From Nitrospirota bacterium (GTDB lineage Bacteria > Nitrospirota > Thermodesulfovibrionia > Thermodesulfovibrionales > SM23-35): a DNA stretch of 10,134 nucleotides. Positions within the stretch are counted from its first letter, which is position 1. The number at the start of each line of letters is the position of its first letter. Location of the stretch: positions 1 to 10,134 of the forward strand of contig JAOUJR010000039.1 of NCBI GenBank assembly GCA_029883145.1. Reading direction: 5' to 3'. Of the stretch, positions 1 to 6,458 are shown piece by piece. The notes under the pieces are model-generated. The model searched no databases. It worked only from the letters and a program-made list of their open reading frames with translations, and was not told the origin of the DNA. A program made the position numbers and the translations under genes.

Positions 1-2
1 TG

Positions 3-185
3 CTGAAAGTAATAGGTAAAGGGAAAGAAATTCCTATGAAGAATCACTATTCAGATGCTGAAGACAAAAGACTTTATTCGTTAATAAATAGCTTCAACTG
101 TCTTGAACTTTTTGTATACAAGGGAAGTGCTTCATCAGATTTTGATATAGGAATCGGTGAAAAGGTACGTGTAGTAAAAGCATAA
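3..185 (+). CDS. C-terminal fragment of SAM hydrolase / SAM hydroxide adenosyltransferase (DUF62 family)
   Basis: Only the last 60 residues are in the window; the gene begins upstream. The open frame starts at base 3 and ends at a TAA at 183-185. Family knowledge: these enzymes split S-adenosylmethionine into adenosine and methionine, and their C-terminal beta-barrel typically ends with a 'hxIPLxxTYSDVxxGxxhAhINSFGyLEIAVNxGSA..hG..hGDxVxV' pattern. Here I see KEIPMKNHYSDAEDK, then SLINSFNCLELFVYKGSAS, then GIGEKVRVV. This matches the family in order and spacing, with the glycine of 'SFG' replaced by Asn. The catalytic N-terminal domain is not visible, so activity cannot be judged. It lies 59 nt before coaE in the same direction. 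The call rests on recalled motif similarity only. Confidence 0.72.
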   Translation: MKVIGKGKEIPMKNHYSDAEDKRLYSLINSFNCLELFVYKGSASSDFDIGIGEKVRVVKA

Positions 186-208
186 TTTTAATCCTGCCTC
201 GATTCTCA

Positions 209-237
209 TTTTTCCATAACTTTAGTTAGTGTATAAT
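209..237 (+). promoter_or_regulatory. Putative sigma70-type promoter for coaE, predicted leaderless
   Basis: A perfect TATAAT lies at 232-237, only 7 nt before the coaE ATG at 245, so transcription would be expected to begin at about 244-245, on the start codon. The upstream element is weak: TTTCCA at 211-216 gives a 15-nt spacer, and a 17-nt spacer gives only a T-rich hexamer. No Shine-Dalgarno sequence precedes the ATG, which fits leaderless translation. An in-frame TAG at 227-229 rules out an earlier start. Confidence 0.5.
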
Positions 238-244
238 ATCGTTT

Positions 245-883
245 ATGCTTCTTGTTGGACTGACAGGTAATTATGGGATGGGGAAAAGCACTGTTCTTCC
301 CATGTTCAAAAAATTTGGCGTGGTTACTATTGATGCTGATAAAATTGTTGAATCCCTCCTTGATGAGAAGAATGTTCTCGAAAAGGTCAGGGGGCTCTTA
401 GGTGATAAGGTATTCGATAAAGATGACAGTCTCAACAAAAAAAAGGTTGGGGAGGTAATTTTTAAAAATGATATGTTAAGACATTCTCTTGAGGATATCC
501 TTCATCCTCTTGTATTTCAAAGGGTAAAAAACTTTTTGGAAAAGATGAACGGAAAAAATAAGATCGCAATGATCGAGGTACCGTTGCTTTATGAGAGAGG
601 ATATGAAGATAGGTTTGATAGGACGATTACAATATATACAAAACAGGAAATTGCTTTGAATCGCCTGAAGAAGGATGGAGTGGATAGGGAAGAGGCAATT
701 CTTCGACTAAAGGCGCAGCTTCCCATTGAGGAGAAAATCAGAAGGGCTGATTACGTCATAGATAACAATGGGACGACTGAAGAGACAATGAAACAGGTTG
801 AGATAATTTATAATAAACTTTTACAAGAGACAGAAGATGGAAATAATAAACGGACTCGAGGAATTAAGAAAAAGTTATCATAA
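245..883 (+). CDS. coaE: Dephospho-CoA kinase
   Basis: Phosphorylates the 3'-hydroxyl of dephospho-CoA with ATP, the final step of coenzyme A synthesis in the cytosol. The P-loop is residues 8-15 (GNYGMGKS), a variant of the usual GGIGSGKS that still has the G-x4-GKS spacing. Asp30 and Asp32 (DAD) follow, then His87-Pro88, EVPLLYE at 111-117 in the substrate-side LID/CoA region, and ADYVIDNNG at 168-176, the typical end of the fold. The length of 212 aa is slightly above the usual ~200. The extra residues form a basic tail (about 196-212) encoded by the part that overlaps ribF. The start at 245 is the only possible one: an in-frame stop lies at 227 and the P-loop follows at once. There is no ribosome binding site, but a TATAAT sits 7 nt upstream. 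It is probably co-transcribed with ribF. Confidence 0.94.
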   Translation: MLLVGLTGNYGMGKSTVLPMFKKFGVVTIDADKIVESLLDEKNVLEKVRGLLGDKVFDKDDSLNKKKVGEVIFKNDMLRHSLEDILHPLVFQRVKNFLEKMNGKNKIAMIEVPLLYERGYEDRFDRTITIYTKQEIALNRLKKDGVDREEAILRLKAQLPIEEKIRRADYVIDNNGTTEETMKQVEIIYNKLLQETEDGNNKRTRGIKKKLS

Positions 884-1781
884 CACAGTTCTCACCATAG
901 GCAATTTTGACGGTATCCACCGCGGCCATCAAATGATACTCCTCTGGGTAATCAAAAAGGCCAAAGAGCTTGAAGGGACATCAATGGTCATCACCTTTGA
1001 GCCTCATCCGGTAAAGGTTCTTGCTCCTGAAAAGGAATTAAAGATGCTCACGACCTTCAAAGAGAAGGCGAGAATATTGGAAGCAATTGGCATAGAGGTC
1101 TTGTTATGCGTAAACTTTACGAGAGAGTTTGCTGACCTTTCCCCCGACGCTTTTATCGAGGATGTGCTTGTGAAGAAAATAGGTGCTAAGGAGGTTATTA
1201 TCGGTTACGATTATGCCTTTGGAAAAAATAAAAAAGGAACGACAGAGCTTTTATGCAGAAGGGGGAGGGAGCTGGGGTTTAAAGTCAAGACGATAAGGAG
1301 CGTGAAGCTTGATGGGGATGTGGTGAGCAGCAGCAGGATCAGAAGGCTCTTGCAAAAAGGAAAAGTCAATGAGGTTTCAACCGTTCTTGGAAGAGCGTAC
1401 TCAATAGAGGGAGAAGTTATACAAGGCACTGGCAGGGGTAGTAAAATCTTGAACGTCCCTACAGCAAATATTAAAACCCCTGACGTGATTGTCCCGAGGG
1501 AAGGAGTATATGCAGTAAGGGTTATGGCTAAGGATAGCTTCTTTGATGGGGTTGTCAATATCGGCAGAAGGCCGACATTTGGTGGTTCCGATGTGAGTTA
1601 TGAGGCGCACCTATTCAATTTTTCTGGTAATCTCCTCGGTGAAACGATAAGGGTATATTTTATTGATTGGATTAGGGGTGAACGGTCCTTCCCAGATGCT
1701 CTTAGCCTTGAGACCCAGATACGAAATGATATTGAACGAGCCAGGACAATCCTGAGCGCAAAACACCCTAAATTGATATAG
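837..1781 (+). CDS. ribF: Bifunctional riboflavin kinase / FAD synthetase
   Basis: Converts riboflavin to FMN (C-terminal kinase) and FMN to FAD (N-terminal adenylyltransferase). The nucleotidyltransferase signature GNFDGIHRGHQ is at residues 22-32 with the His-x-Gly-His motif intact, and SSSRIRR at 164-170 matches the family's ISSTxIR motif. The riboflavin kinase domain (about 183-305) shows the glycine-rich segment leading to NVPTAN at 206-211, GVYAV at 223-227, NIGRRPTF at 241-248 and the E-x-H at 256-258. The length of 314 aa is normal. The ATG at 837 is chosen because the protein then begins like its relatives, with IGNFDG near residue 21; only a weak AGAGA lies upstream. It starts 47 nt inside coaE, suggesting translational coupling. 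Its stop lies inside the convergent priA gene. I see no FMN riboswitch upstream. Confidence 0.95.
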   Translation: MEIINGLEELRKSYHNTVLTIGNFDGIHRGHQMILLWVIKKAKELEGTSMVITFEPHPVKVLAPEKELKMLTTFKEKARILEAIGIEVLLCVNFTREFADLSPDAFIEDVLVKKIGAKEVIIGYDYAFGKNKKGTTELLCRRGRELGFKVKTIRSVKLDGDVVSSSRIRRLLQKGKVNEVSTVLGRAYSIEGEVIQGTGRGSKILNVPTANIKTPDVIVPREGVYAVRVMAKDSFFDGVVNIGRRPTFGGSDVSYEAHLFNFSGNLLGETIRVYFIDWIRGERSFPDALSLETQIRNDIERARTILSAKHPKLI

Positions 1782-3714
1782 GGTCAACGTCCACCTTTAT
1801 TTTCACCTCTTTTAAGTCTTTGAATGTCTCTATAAAGATTTTGGCAGCAGAGTGAAGGCTTCCGCGAATAGATGACTTGAGAAGTAATCTATACTCATGT
1901 TTTCCCTGAGTACTTTTTGATAGAGATGGTCCAAGGATTTCAACATCTTTTTTATTTATTTTTCCGATGACCCCTGAGACTTCCATTGAGATGTCTCTCC
2001 TACAGATAATTTTAAAGAGCAAAAGTTTTGAATAGGGAGGATAGGAGAGTGATTTTCGCCTGTGGAGTTCTTCGATGAAGAAAGACTGATAATCATATTT
2101 TTTTAAGTAGTTAAAGAGATAGTGTTGTGGCATCCGTGTCTGAATGAATAGTTCACCATGAGATGCGATTTTGTCAATTATGAACAGGATTTCCTGATAA
2201 GCCTTTTCAGCAGATCTGAAGTCAGGGAGGTTGAGGTAAAGGTCTGTATTTAAAAGAGCTGCCATTGAAAATCCATCAGTAATGCCTAACCTTTTTGTCA
2301 TAAGTTTTGTCCCGATTATTATTCTTACATCATTCCTGTATGTTGCTCCGATTAACTCTTCTATGTCTGACCTTTTCTGTGTCATATCACTGTCAAGCCT
2401 GAGAGTTTTTATCCCGAGGAGTTCTTCAATACCTTCCTGAACCCTCTGTGTACCTGCACCAATTAACTCCATGGTATAGCCTTTGCATTTCTGACATATT
2501 TCAGGAATTCGTGATACTGTGTATTTGCAATAGTGGCATTTCAGAGACATCTTCTGTTTGTGGAAAACAAGGGGAATTCCACAATCAGGGCATTCTTCAA
2601 TATTGTGACATTCACTGCATTGAAGAAGGGTTGAATGGCCTCTTCTGTTTATCACAAACATTACCTTTTTATCATTCTTGATATATCTTGTAGAGGCATC
2701 AATAACGGTCTTTGAGAGACAAGGCTTCGGGAGTTTTTCATATCTCATGTCTATTATTTTAATCCTGGGTTTTTTCGTTTCTCCTGCTGATTTTAAAAGG
2801 GTGTATTTGCCAGATCTGCAATTATAGAGTGATTCAATGGACGGGCTTATAGATGAAAGGAGCACAGTAGCCTTTTCGAGATAGCCTCTCATTACTGCAA
2901 CATCTCTACCACTATACCTGAGGCCGTTCTCCTGTTTGTAAGAACTGCTGTGTTCGCGGAGGACCGCAATGAATGAGACCTTTTTCAAAGGGGCAAAGAC
3001 AGCAGACCTTGTGCCAAGCATAATATCAGAATAGCCTGATGAAATTCTTTCAATTGCCTCTGACCTCTTTCCCCTGCTTAATCCACTGTGGAAAATACAT
3101 ACCCTTTCTCCAAACGTATCTTTTAAAAGAGGATAAAGGTTATCGGCATAGGAGACTTCTGAGACAAGAAGGATTACATTTTTCGTTTCTGTGAGTATCT
3201 TTATCACAAAGGAGTATTCATATACCGTGGATGGGGCATGAAGTAAAAACGTCCTGTAGGTATTTTTTTGTAGTGAATCAGTGAGATTTGAAACTGTTTC
3301 ATCATTGATTGTGATAATAGGGAGCAAATGATCCTTACGTCCCTCCTTTGGGTGAGGAAAGATTTTTGTTTTTCTTGCGTGTACCTTTGTAAAGGCTTCT
3401 TTAGGAAGCATATTTTTTAAAACAATACCCTGTTCTGTCAGGTAATATTCCGACATCCACTTGAGAAGACCGAGCATCTTACTGCTCAATACCGGGGTTT
3501 CACCATGGACTTTTTGAATGTCTTTAATATCTCCAGAAGGGGCTTTAAAAGACCGTCCGATGATAATCCCTTTAAACGTTCTATTCTTAAGCGGTGCACT
3601 CACCATCATGCCTGGTTCCATGTGCTCTAAAAGTTCTTCAGGACACCTGTACGTCAGGGGGTTGAGATTTATTGGAAAGACGATATCAAAGAAATCCATA
3701 GAGGATTTTATCAT
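1768..3714 (-). CDS. priA: PriA-like replication restart protein, predicted ATPase/helicase-dead
   Basis: A 648-aa PriA homologue. Classic PriA (about 730 aa) recognises stalled forks with an N-terminal 3'-DNA-binding domain, unwinds with a DExH helicase core and loads the primosome. Seen here: an N-terminal domain with FDIVFPINLNPLTY (9-22) and the typical beta-barrel segment to about 55, and a zinc module with four intact CxxC pairs (C366/C369, C375/C378, C393/C396, C407/C410). Retained scaffold pieces include HSGLSRGKR (209-217), GTRSAVFAPL (234-243), SSYKQENGLRY (257-267), NRRGH (356-360), LNTDLYLNLPDFRSAE (488-503) and SYPPYSKL (557-564). The catalytic motifs are replaced: Walker A is APSTVYEY (160-167, Lys to Glu166), DEEH is LREH (252-255), GSATPS is SSISPS, and GRAGR is DKIAS (514-518). 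The frame is open throughout, so this is not a recent pseudogene. The ATG at 3714 gives a usual N-terminus; Met6 is an alternative. It is convergent with ribF and divergent from the TPR gene. Function as a non-enzymatic primosome scaffold is inference. Confidence 0.9.
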   Translation of the reverse strand: MIKSSMDFFDIVFPINLNPLTYRCPEELLEHMEPGMMVSAPLKNRTFKGIIIGRSFKAPSGDIKDIQKVHGETPVLSSKMLGLLKWMSEYYLTEQGIVLKNMLPKEAFTKVHARKTKIFPHPKEGRKDHLLPIITINDETVSNLTDSLQKNTYRTFLLHAPSTVYEYSFVIKILTETKNVILLVSEVSYADNLYPLLKDTFGERVCIFHSGLSRGKRSEAIERISSGYSDIMLGTRSAVFAPLKKVSFIAVLREHSSSYKQENGLRYSGRDVAVMRGYLEKATVLLSSISPSIESLYNCRSGKYTLLKSAGETKKPRIKIIDMRYEKLPKPCLSKTVIDASTRYIKNDKKVMFVINRRGHSTLLQCSECHNIEECPDCGIPLVFHKQKMSLKCHYCKYTVSRIPEICQKCKGYTMELIGAGTQRVQEGIEELLGIKTLRLDSDMTQKRSDIEELIGATYRNDVRIIIGTKLMTKRLGITDGFSMAALLNTDLYLNLPDFRSAEKAYQEILFIIDKIASHGELFIQTRMPQHYLFNYLKKYDYQSFFIEELHRRKSLSYPPYSKLLLFKIICRRDISMEVSGVIGKINKKDVEILGPSLSKSTQGKHEYRLLLKSSIRGSLHSAAKIFIETFKDLKEVKIKVDVDPISI

Positions 3715-3715
3715 A

Positions 3716-3745
3716 TTGTTATCAATCTTATCTTTGTGTCATAAT
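3716..3745 (+). promoter_or_regulatory. Putative extended -10 promoter for the TPR lipoprotein gene
   Basis: TTGTTA at 3716-3721 and CATAAT at 3740-3745 are separated by 18 nt, and the -10 is preceded by TG at 3737-3738, giving an extended -10. Transcription would start at about 3751-3752, essentially on the ATG at 3751, so the message would be leaderless; no Shine-Dalgarno sequence is present. The element lies in the 36-bp gap to the divergent priA start. For priA itself I see only a weak TAAGAT on the opposite strand (about 3725-3730). Confidence 0.42.
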
Positions 3746-3750
3746 GAATT

Positions 3751-5457
3751 ATGCGTGATAAAATAGCCATTTTATTTCTTTTTATTATCCTTATAGTTTC
3801 ATGCACTGTAAAACAGATTAAGGAAGGAGAAGGAAGGCCTGTCCCTTCAAAAGACGCATATTATCTTTATGCCATAGGCTATAATGCAGAAAGAGAAGGG
3901 AGATGGGAAGATGCGCTTGAATATTATCATGAAGCCCTTAAGATAGACCCTTCATCTCCATATTTAAAGATCCAGATTAGTTATATGCTCCTCAGAACAG
4001 GGAAGGTTACCGAGGCCATAACAGCTGCTGAGGAGATTGTGAAGACAGAGACTGATTATGTGCCAGCACTCATGCTCCTTGGTGAGCTTTACAACAGTCA
4101 GAAGAGGCCTGAAGAGGCAATAAAGGTATATGAGAGAGTTCTTGAGATAGAACCAGACAAGCAGGAGGCAGCACTTTTTTTAAGTGTACTCTATGCTTCT
4201 CAGCAGGACTACGATAAAGCTATCGAACTTCTTGAGAGACTAGTAAGAAAAACCCCTGATAACTATATGGCGATGTATTTTCTTGGTTCAGCGCATATCA
4301 ATAAGGGTGAGATTGAAAAGGCATCAGAGTATTTCCAAAAAGCATTAGACCAAAAACCAGGCTTTGATGCAGCGTATATTAATTTAGGATTAATCAGTGA
4401 GATGAAGGAAGACCTGAAAAAAGCAGAAGAATATTACCGCAAGGCAGTTGACATAAACCCGCATAATATCCAGGCCAGAGAAAGGCTCGCACAGATTTAC
4501 ATAAAGATGAAGACAAAAGATAAAGCTATAGAGCAATTTGAAAAAATGAGTACTCAGATACCTGCAAACACAGATATACATAGGATTCTCGGGGTGCTCT
4601 ATTTTGAAGATAGACAATATGACAGAGCGATAGAAGAATTCAGAATCGTTCTTGAGGCGAAACCCGGAAATGTCCCTGCACGATACTATCTTGCAATATC
4701 TCTTGAGGAAATAGGAAGAAATGAAGAAGCAATTTCGGAATTAAGGAAGATAATCTTGCAGGAGCCGAAAAATATCAGTGCCTTCATCCATCTCGGTTAT
4801 TTATATTCAAAACTGAAAAGGGAAGATGATGCAATCGCCATTTATGAAGAAATACTCAGTTTTGAAAAGGATAAGCCCGAGGTGTATCTCTACCTCGGCA
4901 TTTCGTATCTCTATAAAAAAGATTATGAGAAGGCAGAAGCAGTTTTTAAGGATGCACTGAGCCGTTTTAAAGACAATGATGAATTAAACTTTAATCTTGC
5001 CATAGTGTTCGAAAAAACAAATAGGTTTGATGAGATGGTACTCTACCTGAAGAAGACAATCGAGATTAACCCAAAACATGCTGATGCGCTTAATTACCTC
5101 GGCTACAGCTATGCAGATAAAGGAATAAATCTTGAAGAGGCGCGGGCGCTTATCAACAAGGCACTCGAACTCAAACCGGATAGCGGCTATATAATAGACA
5201 GTCTCGGATGGGTTTATTTCAAAATGGGTCACTATGACGAGGCAATGAAAGTTCTCCAGAGGGCTGCAGAGATAGTTAAAGATGATCCGGTTTTATATGA
5301 ACATATAGGAGATGTATATAGCTCGAGAGGCCTTAAGGAAAGGGCAAAAGAATTCTGGGAGAAAGCACTTAAGCTTCATGAAAAAGAAGAAGGTCTTAAA
5401 GAGAGAGTCGAGAGAAAGATAAAAGAACTTGGACATGGAGAGGTGGAAAAAAAGTAA
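3751..5457 (+). CDS. TPR-repeat lipoprotein (about 15 tetratricopeptide repeats)
   Basis: A 568-aa secreted lipoprotein of unknown partner. Residues 2-17 form a short basic-hydrophobic signal ending in a lipobox I15-V16-S17-C18, so Cys18 should be lipidated. The +2 residue is Thr, which under enterobacterial sorting rules would send it to the outer membrane, facing the periplasm. From about residue 35 to 545 I count 15 consecutive 34-residue TPR units, for example the DAYYLYAIGY... and VPALMLLGEL... units, most ending in the helix-B pattern 'A...YE..L...P'. One unit, near LNYLGYSYADKG, has 35 residues. The tail is charged and helical (ERVERKIKELGHG). TPR arrays bind other proteins, so a role in assembling or recruiting envelope machinery is plausible but unproven. 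The stop lies 23 nt inside ispE, suggesting coupling. There is no ribosome binding site. Confidence 0.88.
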   Translation: MRDKIAILFLFIILIVSCTVKQIKEGEGRPVPSKDAYYLYAIGYNAEREGRWEDALEYYHEALKIDPSSPYLKIQISYMLLRTGKVTEAITAAEEIVKTETDYVPALMLLGELYNSQKRPEEAIKVYERVLEIEPDKQEAALFLSVLYASQQDYDKAIELLERLVRKTPDNYMAMYFLGSAHINKGEIEKASEYFQKALDQKPGFDAAYINLGLISEMKEDLKKAEEYYRKAVDINPHNIQARERLAQIYIKMKTKDKAIEQFEKMSTQIPANTDIHRILGVLYFEDRQYDRAIEEFRIVLEAKPGNVPARYYLAISLEEIGRNEEAISELRKIILQEPKNISAFIHLGYLYSKLKREDDAIAIYEEILSFEKDKPEVYLYLGISYLYKKDYEKAEAVFKDALSRFKDNDELNFNLAIVFEKTNRFDEMVLYLKKTIEINPKHADALNYLGYSYADKGINLEEARALINKALELKPDSGYIIDSLGWVYFKMGHYDEAMKVLQRAAEIVKDDPVLYEHIGDVYSSRGLKERAKEFWEKALKLHEKEEGLKERVERKIKELGHGEVEKK

Positions 5458-6292
5458 GCCAGCATTGTTACTGAGTGCCCCTGCAAAGATAAATTGGTTT
5501 CTTTTAGTACTTGGTAAAAGGCAAGACGGTTACCACAATATTATGAGCCTAATGCAATGCATTAGGCTTTATGATGACCTGATTTTTGAGCATGCAGATA
5601 CCATTGAGGTGGAGAGTGATTCAACTATACCTGTTAAGGATAATCTTGTATACAGGGCTGCCTCTCTTCTTAAAAAATATACATCTTACAAGAAGGGTAT
5701 CAAGATAATAGTAAAGAAGAATATACCAATTGGTGCCGGGCTTGGAGGAGGGAGTAGCGACGCTGCATATACACTTTCAGGTCTGAATATGGTATGGGGA
5801 CTCGAGTTAAATAATAGAGATTTAAGCTCAATTGGTGCAGAAATAGGTTCGGACGTCCCTTTTTTTTTAAATAGTCCAGTTGCTCTTGTTGAGGGAAGAG
5901 GAGAAAAGGTTTCTTCTCTTAAAATTGGGTCATCTGTTGACATTCTTCTTGTAAAACCTTTTTTCTCTATTTCCTCGGCATGGGCTTATAAGCATGTGAA
6001 AGAGTTGACAAAGAAGACTATTGATATTAAACTGTTCTGTCAAGCCGTGGAGAAGAAGGATTTTGCTTCTCTCGGTACCATGCTCAATAATGACCTTGAA
6101 AAGGGTGTTGTGACAAGATACCCTGTTGTGGACAGGATTAAAACGAGTATGCGGGAAAACGGGGCAGTAATTTCTGCGATGAGCGGAAGTGGCCCCACAG
6201 TCTTTGGTATTTTTGAGAGTAAAGATAGAGCAAAAAAGGCTGCAAAGGCAATGAAGCCACATTGGTGCAGGCTGGTAGAGACAATTATTTAA
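5435..6292 (+). CDS. ispE: 4-diphosphocytidyl-2-C-methyl-D-erythritol kinase
   Basis: A GHMP-family kinase that phosphorylates CDP-ME in the MEP pathway to isopentenyl diphosphate. Numbered from the ATG at 5435 (285 aa), I see SAPAKIN with the active-site Lys18, GKRQDGYH at 27-34, the ATP-binding loop GAGLGGGSSDAA at 100-111, GSDVPFF with the catalytic Asp140, and the GHMP C-terminal motif MSGSGPT at 249-255. The length is normal. I prefer ATG 5435; an in-frame TTG at 5429 is the other option, and neither has a clear ribosome binding site. Either start lies inside the TPR lipoprotein gene, so translation is probably coupled. The reading frame contains a 23-bp near-perfect palindrome (5546-5568) and a run of nine T (5860-5868) just after the catalytic Asp codon. 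tRNA-Gln follows 86 nt downstream. Confidence 0.95.
   Translation: MERWKKSKPALLLSAPAKINWFLLVLGKRQDGYHNIMSLMQCIRLYDDLIFEHADTIEVESDSTIPVKDNLVYRAASLLKKYTSYKKGIKIIVKKNIPIGAGLGGGSSDAAYTLSGLNMVWGLELNNRDLSSIGAEIGSDVPFFLNSPVALVEGRGEKVSSLKIGSSVDILLVKPFFSISSAWAYKHVKELTKKTIDIKLFCQAVEKKDFASLGTMLNNDLEKGVVTRYPVVDRIKTSMRENGAVISAMSGSGPTVFGIFESKDRAKKAAKAMKPHWCRLVETII
5546..5568. repeat. 23-bp palindrome inside ispE
   Basis: The arms AGCCTAATGCA (5546-5556) and TGCATTAGGCT (5558-5568) are exact reverse complements around one central A. In RNA the tip could not close with a 1-nt loop, so the effective hairpin would have about 10 bp. The segment codes for the SLMQCIRL region of IspE in frame. Confidence 0.8.
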
Positions 6293-6306
6293 GTGAAAAG
6301 TGAAAT
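6293..6306. repeat. Two 7-bp units after the ispE stop
   Basis: GTGAAAA and GTGAAAT stand in direct tandem immediately after the ispE TAA. They differ only at the last base. This is the shortest example of the 7-bp periodicity found in this cluster's spacers and is weak on its own. Confidence 0.45.
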
Positions 6307-6339
6307 ACAATAACAAATTTTTATGAAAGATGTTTTTTA

Positions 6340-6374
6340 GATTCGTAATTCTTAACTTTGAACTTTGAACTTTT
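6340..6374. repeat. Degenerate 7-bp tandem array left of tRNA-Gln
   Basis: Five phased 7-mers: GATTCGT, AATTCTT, AACTTTG, AACTTTG, AACTTTT. The last three are nearly identical. The array stops 4 nt before the mature tRNA 5' end at 6379. No convincing tRNA promoter is recognisable here, so the array may simply be spacer in an ispE-tRNA-prs transcript. Confidence 0.65.
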
Positions 6375-6378
6375 GTTT

Positions 6379-6453
6379 TGGGGCGTCGACAAACGGCAAG
6401 TCAGGAGACTTTGGATCTCCCATCTGGAGGTTCGAATCCTCCCGCCCCAGCCA
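6379..6453 (+). tRNA. tRNA-Gln (anticodon UUG)
   Basis: A 75-nt cloverleaf including an encoded CCA. The acceptor stem TGGGGCG (6379-6385) pairs with CGCCCCA (6443-6449), the D stem is GAC/GTC (6388-6390 with 6400-6402), and the anticodon stem GGAGA/TCTCC (6404-6408 with 6416-6420) encloses loop CTTTGGA with anticodon TTG at 6411-6413 (loop positions 34-36). The variable loop is CATCT, and the T stem GGAGG/CCTCC encloses TTCGAAT. The discriminator is G73 (6450) and CCA is 6451-6453. The weak U1-A72 pair with G73 matches the known identity elements of glutamine tRNA. It reads CAA and, by wobble, CAG. It lies between ispE and prs on the same strand and is probably cut from a shared transcript. 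Confidence 0.95.
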
Positions 6454-6458
6454 TGATT

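Noticed and set aside
186..244. FMN riboswitch or other structured leader upstream of coaE-ribF
   Set aside because: The gap is 59 nt, shows no RFN-element sequence or strong pairing, and the -10 element adjoins the start codon.
437..444. A8 run in coaE and T9 run in ispE (5860-5868) as programmed frameshift sites
   Set aside because: Both are read straight through in frame with conserved protein on either side, and no useful alternative product follows in the other frames. They are ordinary slippage-prone tracts.
1211..1610. Minus-strand open frames of 69-115 aa across ribF
   Set aside because: They lie fully inside a well-supported gene, have low-complexity composition and no recognisable motif. 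The same applies to the other antisense frames in the TPR, ispE, prs, rplY, pth and moeA genes.
3214..3237. Frameshift or sequencing error as the reason for the missing PriA Walker A motif
   Set aside because: The aligned residues before (LLH) and after keep the same spacing and frame, and several other motifs far away are also substituted. One or two indels cannot explain it.
5429..5434. TTG start for ispE at 5429
   Set aside because: It adds only two residues, and ATG 5435 is the more usual initiator; no ribosome binding site favours either.
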